Origin: Panicum virgatum
Lineage: Eukaryota > Streptophyta > Magnoliopsida > Poales > Poaceae
Length of the DNA: 64,000 nucleotides
Assembly: GCF_016808335.1 (NCBI RefSeq)
Contig: NC_053139.1
Span: forward strand, 21,266,782-21,330,781
Direction: 5' to 3'
A model generated the notes under the pieces. It was given only the letters and a program-made list of their open reading frames with translations, did not search any database and had not been told where the DNA came from. The translations under genes were made by a program, and so were the position numbers. Positions 1-11,893 of this stretch are shown here, one piece after another. Numbering within the stretch: position 1 is the stretch's first letter; each line of letters starts with the position of its first letter.

Positions 1-188
1 CTAGGGAGCAACCTGTTTTGGTTTTCTGCTGAAACAAAACGAGTCTTCCCAATCAAAGGCTCAGCAGCACTCAAACGTGCCCTTGTTCATGAAAATATTT
101 TAATATCACAACCTTCGCTTGATGTTCTCGCATAAATACAAAGTGCAATTTCTAATCATCTTTCTGGTTTGACTTGCCATGCTAAGAC
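1..188. mobile_element. Left remnant of an older repeat element interrupted by the copia insertion
   Basis: This short stretch has no coding frame. It contains the 'ccttcg' word that is very frequent in 7905-12031, and it ends in the left target-site duplication (AAGAC, 184-188) of the copia element that starts at 189. The simplest reading is that 1-188 and 7905 onward were once contiguous and were split by the copia insertion. This is inferred from shared wording and the target duplication, not from a family match. Confidence 0.45.
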
Positions 189-1659
189 TGTAACGAATAT
201 GGCACTATTTATGCCATTTCGAGTGATTTTGGTGATCGTATGACAACGCAATCAATGAGACTAATAGTTTTATTGAGTGAACATTTCTAGATCACAGGGA
301 TGAAGTAAAAAAGACATACAAAGCAAAACACGAAGAAAGAACTCAAAGAAACGCTGAATTGGACGAGTTCTGCAGAAATCTAGCACCAGAAGAACCGGTG
401 CCTAAGCATCGGTGCATCCGATGGTTGTCGGAAGATCCGACGCCCTCACTTTGGTACAAGTCTGAGCGCCAAATGGAGACCAAGGGAAGATCAAGTGAAG
501 CACCAGTTGAACTGATGGCTTCAAAATAGGCATCGGTGCATTTAACGTACTATGTTCCAGAGACGATGTCAAGCGCGCAGAAGCCAAGTCTTCAGCACCG
601 GTTGAACCGGTGGTGCGTCGGAGCATTCCATCGGTGCAATGACGTCAGCAGAAGAGAGAGGTCTAACGGCTAGTCCAGAGGCTGTGAGTGACCGGTTTAA
701 CTGACGCCCAATCATCGGTTAAACCGATGGTTCTGCAGCATGTCAGAAAGTCCAACGGCTAGTCCAGTTGCTTGTGAGTGACCGGTTGAACCGACGCTAC
801 CCAATACAGAGGCATCGGTTCAACCGGTGGTTTGCTATTTTCTGCTGACTGTTGATGCAACGGCTACAAGACTTGGTGGCCTATATATACGTCTCACCCC
901 GGTTATTTGAAAATTGCTGGAGTCCCAAGACATCACACACACACATCCAAGAACACCTCCAAGCCATCCAAGAGTATAAAGATCAAATTCTTAGTCCTTA
1001 GCACAAGCTTTGTGAGTGTTAGTGCTAGGTTAGCTCTTGAGTGAGTGATCAAGCAAGGTTTAGATCCTTGTGCTGTGGTTTTAGAGTGAACCAACATTGT
1101 ATCTTGGTGCGCTGGCCATCCTTGGAGCTTTGGTGGCTCGCCGACAAGTCTACGACCCTCCGGCTTGGTGTGGAGCGGCGTCGACAATTTTGTGCGGGGG
1201 ACGGAGACCCCTCCTTCGTGGGCAATCTCCCATAGTGAAGATGGGGATCAAGGTGACCGTGATTGTGTTCACGGAAGAGACTTGATTGTCCGGAAGCGAT
1301 ACTCTTCGTGAGTGCTTCAACAACGTGGACGTAGGGGCGCCTTTGTGGCAATCCGAACCACGGAATAAATCCTTGTCTCCAGAGTTCGCTTCCTCTCATC
1401 CATCTCTTTAAGCTTCCACATTTCATATTGCAACTTGTGTGCCTTTACTTTCGTGGAGTAGTTTCTTGATAGGATTGGCTATAAGTTGCTAAACTTTTTT
1501 GGGATGAGGGTTTTACACTAAGGTGGACCGTAGTTGCACATCTAGATAGCTTGTTTTAGTTTAAGTTTTGTGCAAACTAGTTGGAGCCATAGGTTAAGGT
1601 TTTAAGAGTGACTAATTCACCCCCTCCCCCTCTTATGCTAGAGCACCCGATCGCTTTTA
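189..1659 (+). repeat. 5' LTR of a Ty1/copia element
   Basis: The LTR opens with TGTAACGAATATGGCAC and ends just before the primer-binding site. A closely similar copy begins at 5047. A TATA-like ctatatatac lies at 881-890. The U3 part (about 400-840) is packed with imperfect copies of a palindromic motif of the form catcggttnaaccggtg. The last bases are ctttta where the related LTRs end in ctttca, so the terminal CA appears mutated. The flanking target duplication is AAGAC (184-188) against AAGCC (7900-7904), four of five bases. Confidence 0.9.
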
Positions 1660-1661
1660 AT

Positions 1662-1673
1662 TGGTATCAGAGC
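1662..1673 (+). other. Primer-binding site (initiator Met tRNA)
   Basis: TGGTATCAGAGC lies two bases after the 5' LTR. This is the usual PBS of plant Ty1/copia elements, complementary to the 3' end of initiator methionine tRNA. It fixes the orientation of the element as plus. Confidence 0.92.
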
Positions 1674-1785
1674 CGGGATTCACTTCTCTCACAAAAAAAG
1701 CCAATTCCATTGGCAAATTTGTGTTTACCGGCTCATTAGATCGGTAGGGTTCACCGCCTAGTGAGTTAACTCTTAGGGGAAAAGG

Positions 1786-3657
1786 ATGGATCCTTTTAGA
1801 CCCGCTCCACGATTCGACGGCACGGGCTTCCAACGATGGAAGATTTTAATGCAAGCTGATCTCCAAACAACGGGGTTAAATATTTGGAGAGTTGTAAGTG
1901 AAGGTGTAAAAAATAATGGTCAACAAGAGAAGCAACATGATGTCACCGCTAAATGCATAATCTTGTCTTCTCTTAGTGACAATGTGTCCAATTGTGTTTA
2001 TTATTGTGAAAATGCTAAAGAGCTATGGAAGGCTACGATTGAGAACCATGAGGGCACGGAGAATGTTGACAACGAAAGATATCATGTTTTCATTGATAAA
2101 CTTAATAACTTTAAGCAATTTAATGATGAGAATGCCGAATCAATGTACTCACATTTGAACACTCTTGTGAATGAGATTAATTCCTTAGGTGTGAAGCAAA
2201 TTGAAGATTTGGAACTCATTCGCAAGATCCTTCACTCACTCCAAAGGCCGGACTATGATTTGGTGACGACAATTCTATATGAGAAAGATCTCACCACTTT
2301 GACACCAAATCAAGTCCTCAACAAAATGATCGCCCATGAGCTACGCAATGACATCAAGACAAAGACGCCATCCTCTTCACCAACGCATAGCGCACTTGCA
2401 TGCAAATAACTCAAGAAGTTAAAGAAGATAGCCATCAAAGGTAACTCAAGTGATGAGGAAGAAGAGGAAGCAAGAAGCTCCTCAAATGATAAAAAAGAGC
2501 CAATGAACCCCAACCTCTACAAGAAAGTGAAGAAGATGAATAAATGCTTGAAGGAAATCAATTCAATGGGGTATATGGTCTTCCTTAAAGATATGCCTCA
2601 ACATTAACTCATGAAGGTTGAGAAGAAGTTCAAGAAAAACAAGCAAAAGAAGGAGAAGAAGCCCAAACATGAATCATATACTATATTTGGTGAATGGGTA
2701 AGCGGTGGTGAAGAATCAAGTGCAAGTTCAAGTGATGAATCAAATAGAAATTCACCACCCGCATGGGATCATCATCCAACACTTTCTTTATGGCCAAAGA
2801 TATAGATAGCGATGTAAGTGATATGACTCCGACTCTCCTTTAATTGATGAACTTTTTGACTTAGTACATGAGCACCAAAAGGTCATTAAAAACAATCAAA
2901 GGAAATAAAAAACCTTAATGCTCTCAATGATCTAAATGCTTCTCTTTCTACAAATTACGAAAATTTGATGTGCAAATTCAAATTGGTTAGCAAGAAGCAT
3001 GAAGAGCTCAAATTAAAATTTGAGAGCATTAATGATACTAATAACCTTTTGGAAATAGAGCAAACTATCCCTTCTGCAATTCCAATCTCTAGGGTAGATG
3101 TTTCAACTTTTTGCATTGATTTAATTGATGAATCTTGCTTTAACCCTTGCAATGTGAAATGCTATGAGAATGTTGTTGTAGAATCATGTGATGATCTCAT
3201 TGCCAAGGAGAATGATGAGCTCAAGTAAGAAGTGGAAAGGCTCATGAAAGACTTGTATAGATTGAAGGACAAAGACATAGAAAGCAATGTCCAACCTTCT
3301 CAACATAACCGTGAAGACATGGTAAAAAAGCTTGAGAAGGGGTCCACCGTAACTTGCTCAAAATTGCACAAAGAAGGCCACAAGTCCAACAAGTGTCCTC
3401 AACCAATAAAGAAGCTTCCGGATGAGAAGAACAAAAAGAAGCTTACAATCAAGAGTTCTCTCATCTACACCAAGCCCAACCGGAGGAACAAAAACAATAG
3501 CACCTCCTATGTGATCAAAAAGAAGACCAACGGCAAGGTGGTTGCTCACAAGGTTGGGAAGAAGAGAAGGAGTTGGAACCACTCCATTTGGGTGCCCAAG
3601 GAGATCATCACCAACTTGAAGGGGCCTCAAATGGTATGGGTTCCAAAGGAGACTTAA
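1786..3657 (+). pseudogene. copia gag pseudogene (gag-only element)
   Basis: The frame starts MDPFRPAPRFDGTGFQRWK and its first 207 residues look like the UBN2-type gag capsid domain of plant copia elements (for example YHVFIDKLNNFKQF and LHSLQRPDYDLV). Recognisable gag continues past in-frame stops at 2407 and 2605 and a disrupted patch around 2760-2960. It goes on through lysine-rich and coiled-coil-like segments (2965-3228) and a degenerate zinc knuckle near 3352-3393 (CSKLHKEGHKSNKC, second Cys replaced by Leu), then ends IWVPKE...VWVPKET at 3657. No protease, integrase, reverse transcriptase or RNase H follows. The element is non-autonomous and also decayed: it would have needed pol from a relative to move. 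Confidence 0.85.
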
Positions 3658-5033
3658 AGCCAAGAACGGCTTCGGGGGATTTGGAGGCTTAGCTTACAAG
3701 TTGAAGTGAAGGTTCAAGCCAAAACATACTAAGCTCACAACTTGAATATTTATTGCCCAAGTTTTCCATCAGGTAATGGTTGCTAGATTTCAATTCAAGC
3801 ATCATATTGCTCCATTGCTTTTGCTAGGTTGTTTGCATACATTGCATCTCCTAGTGTTATATATGGTAGGTTGTTTGTGTCATGATTCTAACCCATGAGC
3901 AACCTACATAGTTTGATAAGTGTGTAGAAAGGTACACAATATTACCCTTCATGGTACATGGATCTCATGAGGTATGTATTTTATATGTGTACCATGAACA
4001 CAAGTTATAGGGCAAACTTCCCAATTGTACCAAAATCAATGTGCATACATTTGCTTGGTGATTCAAACACTAAATGCACATATTTAGGGAGATTTCATCC
4101 TATGGGTTGTGATTTTGATACTAACATGTTTGCATGTTTATCTTTTGTAATCTCACGACGGAGTCAACACTCTAAGAGAATATTATTCATGCTCAATGTG
4201 AACAAACAACTCTATAAGAGTGATTAGATAAATTGTGCTTCATGCATATTGAGCCATGCTCTATTGAAGTTAAATGCTCATATCTGAGTTCATAGGCTAT
4301 GTGCTCATATATTTGCTTAATCTTGGTGTACCAAGTGCTTTTTTTAAGACTTCAATTGTTGCAAGTCACTTTCAATTGGTACATGCAAGGTAAACAAAGT
4401 TATCCCCCGGAGGTATGCAAGGTTCTAAACTCATTCAATTGGTATCATTGTCAATTTCTTATTATTTTTAGAGCTACCTCCGTGCATGATATGATGTAAG
4501 CTTTCTAGTTATAATATTTAGGTGTGCACTTGATTTTCACATTATCATTTTGTGCACATACTTATGGAAAGCTTAGCTCATGTCATGCTAGTTACGTGAT
4601 TTTGTGATCCAACATAGTAAAATTTTCAATTGGTATCTTTATTGATATCATACATTTGGATCATAAATCTTCATTGATATCATACAATTGATACACTTGG
4701 AATCTTCTCTTGAGCTATATTATTTTGCAAGACCTTTTAGGTGCAATACCTTTTAGGTCATTTGATTCCAAGGGGGAGAAATGTGAATCAAAGCAAGGTA
4801 TTTTCTCAAGGAGGAGAAGTATATCCCAAAGGGGGAGAAATGCCTAAGTGAATCAAGTCAACTTATGAGGAAGGAGTAGCACGATAGGAGGAGGATCAAA
4901 AGGGGAATCATGGTTTTAGGGGGAGGTCAAATCATCATTGGATGATGGTAAGCATCCAAGCAAGTGTAAGTGGTTCAATTTGACAATTTTTGTAAATTTT
5001 ATGCTTGCTTTAATTGTGTTGTCATCAATCACC
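3658..5033 (+). mobile_element. Non-coding interior of the copia element
   Basis: About 1.4 kb between the end of gag and the polypurine tract. There are only short frames with no pol-like motifs. Fragments such as 'caattggtatcat' recur (about 4434, 4631). The position where pol should lie is empty, which is what marks the element as gag-only. Confidence 0.7.
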
Positions 5034-5045
5034 AAAAAGGGGAGA
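5034..5045 (+). other. Polypurine tract
   Basis: AAAAAGGGGAGA directly precedes the 3' LTR start at 5047. This is the expected plus-strand primer of an LTR retrotransposon. Confidence 0.85.
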
Positions 5046-5046
5046 T

Positions 5047-7899
5047 TGTATCGAACACGGCACCATTTATGCCATTTCGAGTGATTTTGGTGATCGTATG
5101 ATAACGCAATCAATGAAACTAATGGTTTTATTGAGTGGACATTTCTAGATCCCAGGGATGAAGTAAAAAGGACATACAAAGCAAAACACGAAGAAAGAAC
5201 TCAAAGAAACGTTGAATTGGATGAGTTCTGCAGAAATCAGTAGCACCGGAAGAACCGATGCCTAAGCATCGGTGCATCCGATGGATGTCGGAAGATCCGA
5301 CGCCCTCACTTTGGTACAAGTCTGAGCGCCAAATGGAGATCAAGGGAAGATCAAGTGAATCACCGGTTGAACCGACGGCTTCAAGATAGGCATCGGTGCA
5401 TTCAACGTACTATATTTCAGAGACGATGTCAAGCGCGCAGAAGCCAAGTCTTCAACACCAATTGAACCGATGGTGCGTAGAAGCATTCCATCAATGCAAT
5501 GATGTCAGCAGAAGAGAGAGGTCCAACGGCTAGTCCAGAGGCTGTGAGTGACCGGTTTAACCGACGCCCAATCATCGGTTAAACCGATGGTTCTGCAGCA
5601 TGTCAGAAAGTCCAACGGCTAGTCCAGTTGCTTTTGAGTGACCGGTTGAACCGACGCTACCCAATGCAGAGGCATCGGTTCAACTGGTGGTTTGCTGTTT
5701 TCTACTGACCGTTGGTGCAACGGCTACAAGACTTGGTGGCCTATATATACGCCTCACCCCGGCCATTTGAAAATTGCTGGAGTCCCAAGACATCACACAC
5801 GCATCCTGTAATGAACATGGCACCATTTATGCCATTTCGAGTGATTTTGGTGATCGAATGACAACACAACACTTGGACTAATATGATTGTTAAGATGATC
5901 ATTCTCGGGCTTTTAGGTTCAAGTGATGACAAAGAGAAAGAGAAAATAGGCGTAGCAAGGCCCGAAGGGCAGCCCCTACGGGGGTTCCGACGCTTGTCGG
6001 AAGAACCGGCGCTATGAAGTTTGGTGCAGAAGGGAATCGAAGCCAAGTCAGCCTATAGGCACCGGTTGAACCGATGGGTCAAAAAGGGCATCGGTGCATT
6101 GGGCGTCCTATGTTCCAGAGACGATGTAAAGTGCCCAGGAGAAGTTTCTTCAGCACCGGTTGAACCGACGGTGCATCGGAGTATTGCATCGGTGCAATGA
6201 CGTCAGCACCCAGGAGAAGATTCTTAAGCACCGGATGAACCGGTGATGCATCGGTACAAAGCATCGGTTCAACCGGTGGTCTCTGCGTCAGCTGTCAGGA
6301 CTTCAACGGCTACTTCGGGCTATGAGTGACCGGATGAACCGACGCTACCCCGCCAAGAGGCATCGGTTCTTCCGGTGATACACAGAATTTCAGCTGACCG
6401 TTGGAGCAACGGCTACAAGACTTGGTGGCCTATATATACGCCTCACCCCGGCCATTTAAAGATTGCTGGAGTCCCAAGGCACCTCATACACATTCAAGAA
6501 TATCTCCAAGCCATACAAGAGCTCATAGATCATATCCTTAGCTTATAGCACTAGCTTTGTAAAGTGTGAGTGCTAGATTATCTCTTAGTGAGTGTGATTG
6601 CAAGGCCTTGAGCCTTTGTGCTGTGGTTATCTAGTGAACCAAAACAAGAGCTTGATGCGCCGGCACCTTGGAGCGTGAAGCTCGCCGGCAACGTCATCGA
6701 CCCTCCGACTTGGTGTGGAGCGGCGACGACACTTTGTGCGGGGGACGTGGAGACCCCATCCTTTGTGGAGAAGCTCCTTAGTGGAACCCGGGGCCAAGGT
6801 GACCGTGATTGTGTTCACGGAAGAGACTTGGTGGCCGAGTAGCAATACTCTTAGTGAGTGCTACAACAACGTGGATGTAGGTGTGCCTTTGTGGCTAACC
6901 GAACCACGGGATAAACACCCGCGTCAAGAGTTTGCTATCTCCTATCCCTCTCTTTAAGCTTCCGCATTTCATACTAGCAATTTGTGTGCCTTTACTTTCA
7001 TAGAATAGTTTCTTCATAGGAAAGGCTATAGGCTGCTAAACTCTTTTGGGATAGGGGTTTCATAGTACAACAACTTAGTTGCACATCTAGATAGCATGTT
7101 TTAGTTTAAGTTTTGTGCAAACTAGTTGGAGCCACAGGTCTAAGTTTTTATTAGTGCCTAATTCACCCCCTCCCCCTCTTAGGCTAGAGCACCCGATCAC
7201 TTTCACATCCTAGAATACATCCAAGCCATCCAAGAGCATAAAGATCAAATTCTTAGTCCTTAGCACAAGCTTTGTGAGTGTTAGTGCTAGATTAACTCTT
7301 GAGTGAGTGATCAAGCAAGGTTTAGGTCCTTGTGCTATGGTTCTAGAGTGAACCAATATTGTATCTTGGTGCGCCGGCCATCCTTAAAGCTTTGGTGGCT
7401 CGCTGGCAAGTCTACGACCCTCCGGCTTGGTATGGAGTGGCGTCGACAACTTTGTGCGGGGGACGGAGACCCCTCTTTCGTGGGCAATCTCTCTTAGTGA
7501 AGATCGGGATCAAGGTGACCGTGATTGTGTTCACGGAAGAGACTTGATTGCCGGGAAGCGATACTCTTCGTGAGTGCTTCAACAACGTGGACGTAGGGGC
7601 GCCTTTGTGGCAATCCGAACCACGGGATAAATCCTTGTGTCGAGAGTTCGCTTCCTCTCATCCTTCTTTTTAAGCTTCCGCATTTCATATTGCAACTTTT
7701 GTGCCTTTACTTTCGTAGAGTAGTTTTTTGATAGGATTGGCTATAGGTTGCTAAACTTTTTTGGGATGAATGTTTTACACTAAGGTGAACCGTAGTTGCA
7801 CATCTAGATAGCTTATTTTAGTTTAAGTTTGTGCAAACTAGTTGGAGCCATAGATTAAGATTTTAAGAGTGCATAATTCACTCTCTCCGATTTCTTTCA
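5047..7899 (+). repeat. 3' LTR of the copia element, interrupted by a solo LTR
   Basis: The LTR begins TGTATCGAACACGGCACC and ends ctttca at 7899, followed by the target duplication AAGCC. It matches the 5' LTR along its length once 5807-7210 (the nested solo LTR plus one 5-bp duplication) is removed, leaving about 1449 bp against 1471 bp in the 5' LTR. Substitutions between the two LTRs are scattered, so the insertion is not very recent. Confidence 0.88.
5807..7205 (+). mobile_element. Solo LTR of a related copia element nested in the 3' LTR
   Basis: A 1399-bp LTR (TGTAATGAACATGGCACC ... ctttca) of the same family interrupts the older 3' LTR. It is flanked by an exact 5-bp duplication, CATCC at 5802-5806 and 7206-7210. 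There is no interior sequence, so it is a solo LTR left by recombination between two LTRs. It keeps the TATA-like ctatatatac (6430-6439) and the array of catcggttnaaccggtg motifs but differs clearly from the host LTR, so it comes from a sister subfamily. Confidence 0.9.
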
Positions 7900-8732
7900 A
7901 AGCCAATACACACAAAGATCCAAGGCACAAAATCTCTGTGCATCAAGGAGAGATCATGAAGCTCCGCGTAGAGCGGAACCTCCGTGGCAAGTTCGGAGTT
8001 CCTACGGCGAGCTGAAGCTTCGCGGCCGTCAGCTATGAGCTGAACTTTCGCGGCACACGCTGAACTCCGTGACATGCATAACCCCAAGGCAAGCTCAGAC
8101 GGCGGCAATCTGAACCTTCGCTCCATAGCAGCATGCAGAGAAACAGCCAAGCAACCGGCCTCGCTACAGGCCTCGAACCTACACATCCGGGTTCCTAACA
8201 AAACCCATCGAAGGTTCCTCCTCCACCAATTAAACCATGCTCTCTTTTTATAAGCTTCGGTTCCTTTTCCTTTTGCTACAGCCATCAAAAGTTGAATAAA
8301 AAATCGGCTCTAGGCAAGAATAGGGTCTGGCCTTATGGCAAAAGAGCTCAGCAATAGCAGCTCTCTGTCTCAAATTTTCTTATGAAGTCTTTGTCCGACT
8401 TACACCTGTGCACGTGGATCAAATTAAACCTAGTTCTATTTATCAAAGCTAACATCTATGCTTGCAAGATCTACCTTCGCTCCAAAGAATTCAGAGCTGG
8501 AGTGCTCGAACAAAAAATATATTTACCATCCCAAGCTGCAACAAAGAAGGGTTATTGGGTTCTCAATACTCCATCTCTATTGGTCCTTGAAGAAAGTCTA
8601 GATTTTTCTACTAAGTACCCAGCGAAGGTCTGGGAAAATATTTCATCATGGAAAAAATTCCAGCAAGAAGTTATTATACTTAAAAGGCTATCACCTTATT
8701 GGTTTTCAATCTCCATCAACCATCAGGGAAGG

Positions 8733-8915
8733 TTTCACCCTCTTATCGACCTCAGAAAAGGTTAGAGAAGGTTATCACTCTTATTGACCTCAGAGAAGGT
8801 CAGAGAAGGTTATCACTCTTAATGACCTCAAAGGTGGTCAGGAAAGGTTATTACACATATTGACCTGAGAGTGTCAGAGAAGGTTATCACTCTTATTCAC
8901 CTCAGAGGAGGTTAT
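8733..8915 (+). repeat. Minisatellite, ~39-bp degenerate unit
   Basis: About four to five imperfect units built on 'gaccTcagagaaggt' and 'agagaaggttatcactctta' occur head to tail. Units differ by substitutions and small indels. No coding role is apparent. Confidence 0.75.
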
Positions 8916-10516
8916 TCGCAATCTTATCATGGGTCGAAGCAACAAAGTGTTGCAAACATCGACCGTCGCATCTTGCATTCTCAATTGTGTAAGTCAGCAA
9001 AGCTCACATTCTTCGTGAACTTTGCATACTTATCTAAAGTGCAATAGGCACCTGAATGCCAAGGGGCCTTCGGACCTTAGTGTCTTGAAGCAAATAAATC
9101 TTATGACCTTAATGCAGATTTCACTCAAAACACTTGGTCCCAAGGGACTATTTATGACAAGCTACACCTTGAATATCAATTTTATTTTCTCTAACATGCA
9201 GGTTATCACTAATGTGAGTATCGTTTCTCTTACTTGAGCTAACCCTTGTAAACTAGACCTTTGCTCTTTAAGCGCATGTATATTGGTATTCACCTTCATC
9301 TATGGCACAAAGCCGCCAGGCTAATAAGCCAAATGCCAACGGAAGCTAGCAGGCTAGCTCAGGTCAACATGAACCTTCGATACATATAAGTGGACTTCTC
9401 TAGCATCGTCAGACTTCCATCGCAGCTCAATATGTTCGCGATCGAAGCTTATTTTGGCCCCTGCAATATGAGGTCTGACACTAACTGTGGATCTCATCAT
9501 GAAAAATATCTTATGGACCTTCGGTAATCACCATTTATTGGAGTTATCTCTATTGCTATTCAGCAACCATTGGTCCTTCAATATATAATGGATTTCATCA
9601 ACAAGTGGCTTTCACCTTCGTGATGAAAAAATAGAACACCTTGGTTTCAAAGCTACGAGTCTTCATCTTCGGCTATCAAACGCAAGTATTTTTTTGCATC
9701 AAAGGGTCCTCATGGTTTGAAATTAACTGGTGGCCAAAAAATCTTCTGCTTCATGCAAATGCATTTCACTTCATCCATGTGCATCAAAAGCATACCTCAA
9801 ATCATCTCATTGCATGAATACATAATCATGCATGACCAAAGAAAAAAGCTCTGAGGAGCTAAGAGGCTCATGACCTCAATAATGAAGTCGAGTATCGCTT
9901 CCTGCACGTAAGGACGAATATCTCACAAAAGAAAGCCAAGGAGCTATCTATCCTAAGGGATATGAAGCCAAAACACCTTCGGCCACAAAAAAAAGTCGGG
10001 TGACGACCCGCAAATTCACTTTTCTGTGATGTTACTTTTGTAACTCGTGTCCAAGGATACCTTTGAGAAAGATATCAGTTATGCAACTTATGTTCGCTGA
10101 CAACTTTGAGAAATAGTCATTGCATCGTTCTGTTGCAAATATATCACTTTCTCCTAACTTCACCTACGCCGCTATGCTGGCTCGAGGTGCTCGCCGTGAC
10201 CTTCGGCATCGTCAAGCTGCTGTCTACCAAAACAGTGCAAATCACTCCACATCAATAAAAAGCAGAACATAACTCCACAAGGCAACGTAGTGAAAGAGCT
10301 TCGGCTGGCGTGCAAGCATTTCTATCTCCGCACAGGTGACCGTGCAGGCTCGAGCAAAGCTTCCAAAGCTCCCGGACCTTCGGGTGACCAATGACAAGTT
10401 GGCAGACAATGTGGCAAACTTGCCACCTTCGCTCGAGTCAGCAAGACATGCATGCAACACTAACCTCCTCGGCAAGCTGAAGCTCCATGGTGAGCGGGAC
10501 CTTCATGGCCACCGGT

Positions 10517-10720
10517 GAACCTCCGCGGGAAGCACACGCCAACCTTCGCGGCCGCCGGCGAACCTCCGCGGGAAGCACACGCCAACCTTCGCGGCCACCG
10601 GCGAACCTCCACGGCGAACATGAACCTCCTCGGCAAGCCGAAGCTCCACGGCGAGCTAGACCTTCGCGGCCGCCGGCGAACCTCCGCGGGAAGCACACGC
10701 CAACCTCTGGCCGACTAGTC
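10517..10720 (+). repeat. GC-rich minisatellite, 43-bp unit
   Basis: A unit beginning gaacctccgcgggaagcac starts at 10517 and 10560, a diverged unit starts at 10603, and a further unit starts near 10677 after an unrelated stretch. The repeat keeps frames open on both strands (for example 10438-10836 minus). That explains the Arg/Gly/Pro-rich open frames here, which I do not call as genes. Confidence 0.75.
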
Positions 10721-11499
10721 CGGACCTCCGCGGCGAACACGAACCTTCTCGGTTGAAAAATTGTTCTTCGGCAAGACCTGCGTCGAGAGAGAACCACTCC
10801 GGCAAGCTTGTTCTCCGGGCGCCGGAACCTTCGCATGCAAAATTGTGCTCGTCATCAATGCACGCCAAGCTGCATAACCTTCGCTCGGGACCTCCGCACC
10901 AAGTTGCATTCGTCACCTCGTGCTTTAAAAGCAACAACAAAGCAGAAAAAGGTTGAGCTCAAGCAATTGTGAACTCGTTAATTGGACAGTAATATTTAAC
11001 CATGCAACCTTCGATGGTGCCCTTTTACTAACACCTTTGAGTTGCAGGATGTATCCTTTAATTAAGCCTTCTTTCTTTTACTAATTGCTCGTTTTCAGCT
11101 TGTTTGCATGTCATCATCTCTTCTGTACATGCATGTACTGCCCATGCACACCTCCTTCTGGCCTCTGCCATTTGCATGTATCACAATTATCATGGCACCA
11201 CCTTCGAAGGTCCAAACCCAAAGCAAACATGCGAAGGTTATGCTACTCCTTTCCCCTCGGTCGGCAAATGACCGAAGGTGCTGGTGGCCGTGCAGGCCCT
11301 AGCAACGAAACTGTTGTCACGTTCGTTCATAGGCGACACTGAATGATGCCGCCGAGCAAGCAACAAGACGTCAGCTGCTCGACATCACCCTCGCAGCTAC
11401 TTCAGCTAGAGAAACTCGCCACTCCGGCTCGAGGGCCTCGCTGTGACCTTCGGCATCATCAACAACTTTGCCTCCACCACTACGATGGCTCAAAGGGCT

Positions 11500-11770
11500 C
11501 GTACACACCTTCGGCATCGCCTTCAACTCGGCAACGTCTCCGCCGAGACCTTCGGTTTGAGGGGCTCGCCGCCATCTTCGACTTTGGCAACGACTCCAAA
11601 TTCGGCTCGAGGGACTCGTCCACACCTTCGGCATCGCCTTCGACTTGGCAACGTCTCGATCGAGACCTTCGGCTCGAGGGGCTCGCTGACATCTTTGACG
11701 TCATCTCCGACTTCAGCAACGCCTCCTAATTCGGCTCGAGGGGCTCGCTGACAACTTTAGCATCGCCACT
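11500..11770 (+). repeat. Tandem repeat, ~117-bp unit
   Basis: 'cacaccttcggcatcgcctt' recurs with a 117-bp spacing (about 11504 and 11621), together with 'ggctcgaggggctcgctg'-type blocks. It belongs to the same 'accttcg'-rich interior. Confidence 0.65.
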
Positions 11771-11893
11771 GCTTTGGCTTGAAGGGCTCGTCGCCACCTT
11801 CGGCTGCTACTTCAACCTCTACGTCATCTACCTCGACTACTTCCACTACACGCGAAGCTTATCTCACGAGCACCAGCCAAGAGGGGCTGGGGG

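Noticed and set aside
1041..1285. Frames inside the copia LTRs, repeated at 6618-6957 and 7303-7547
   Set aside because: They recur in all LTR copies as part of the non-coding R/U5 region and change frame between copies.
10438..10836. 132-residue minus-strand and overlapping plus-strand frames
   Set aside because: Artefacts of the 43-bp GC-rich minisatellite, which keeps several frames open at once.
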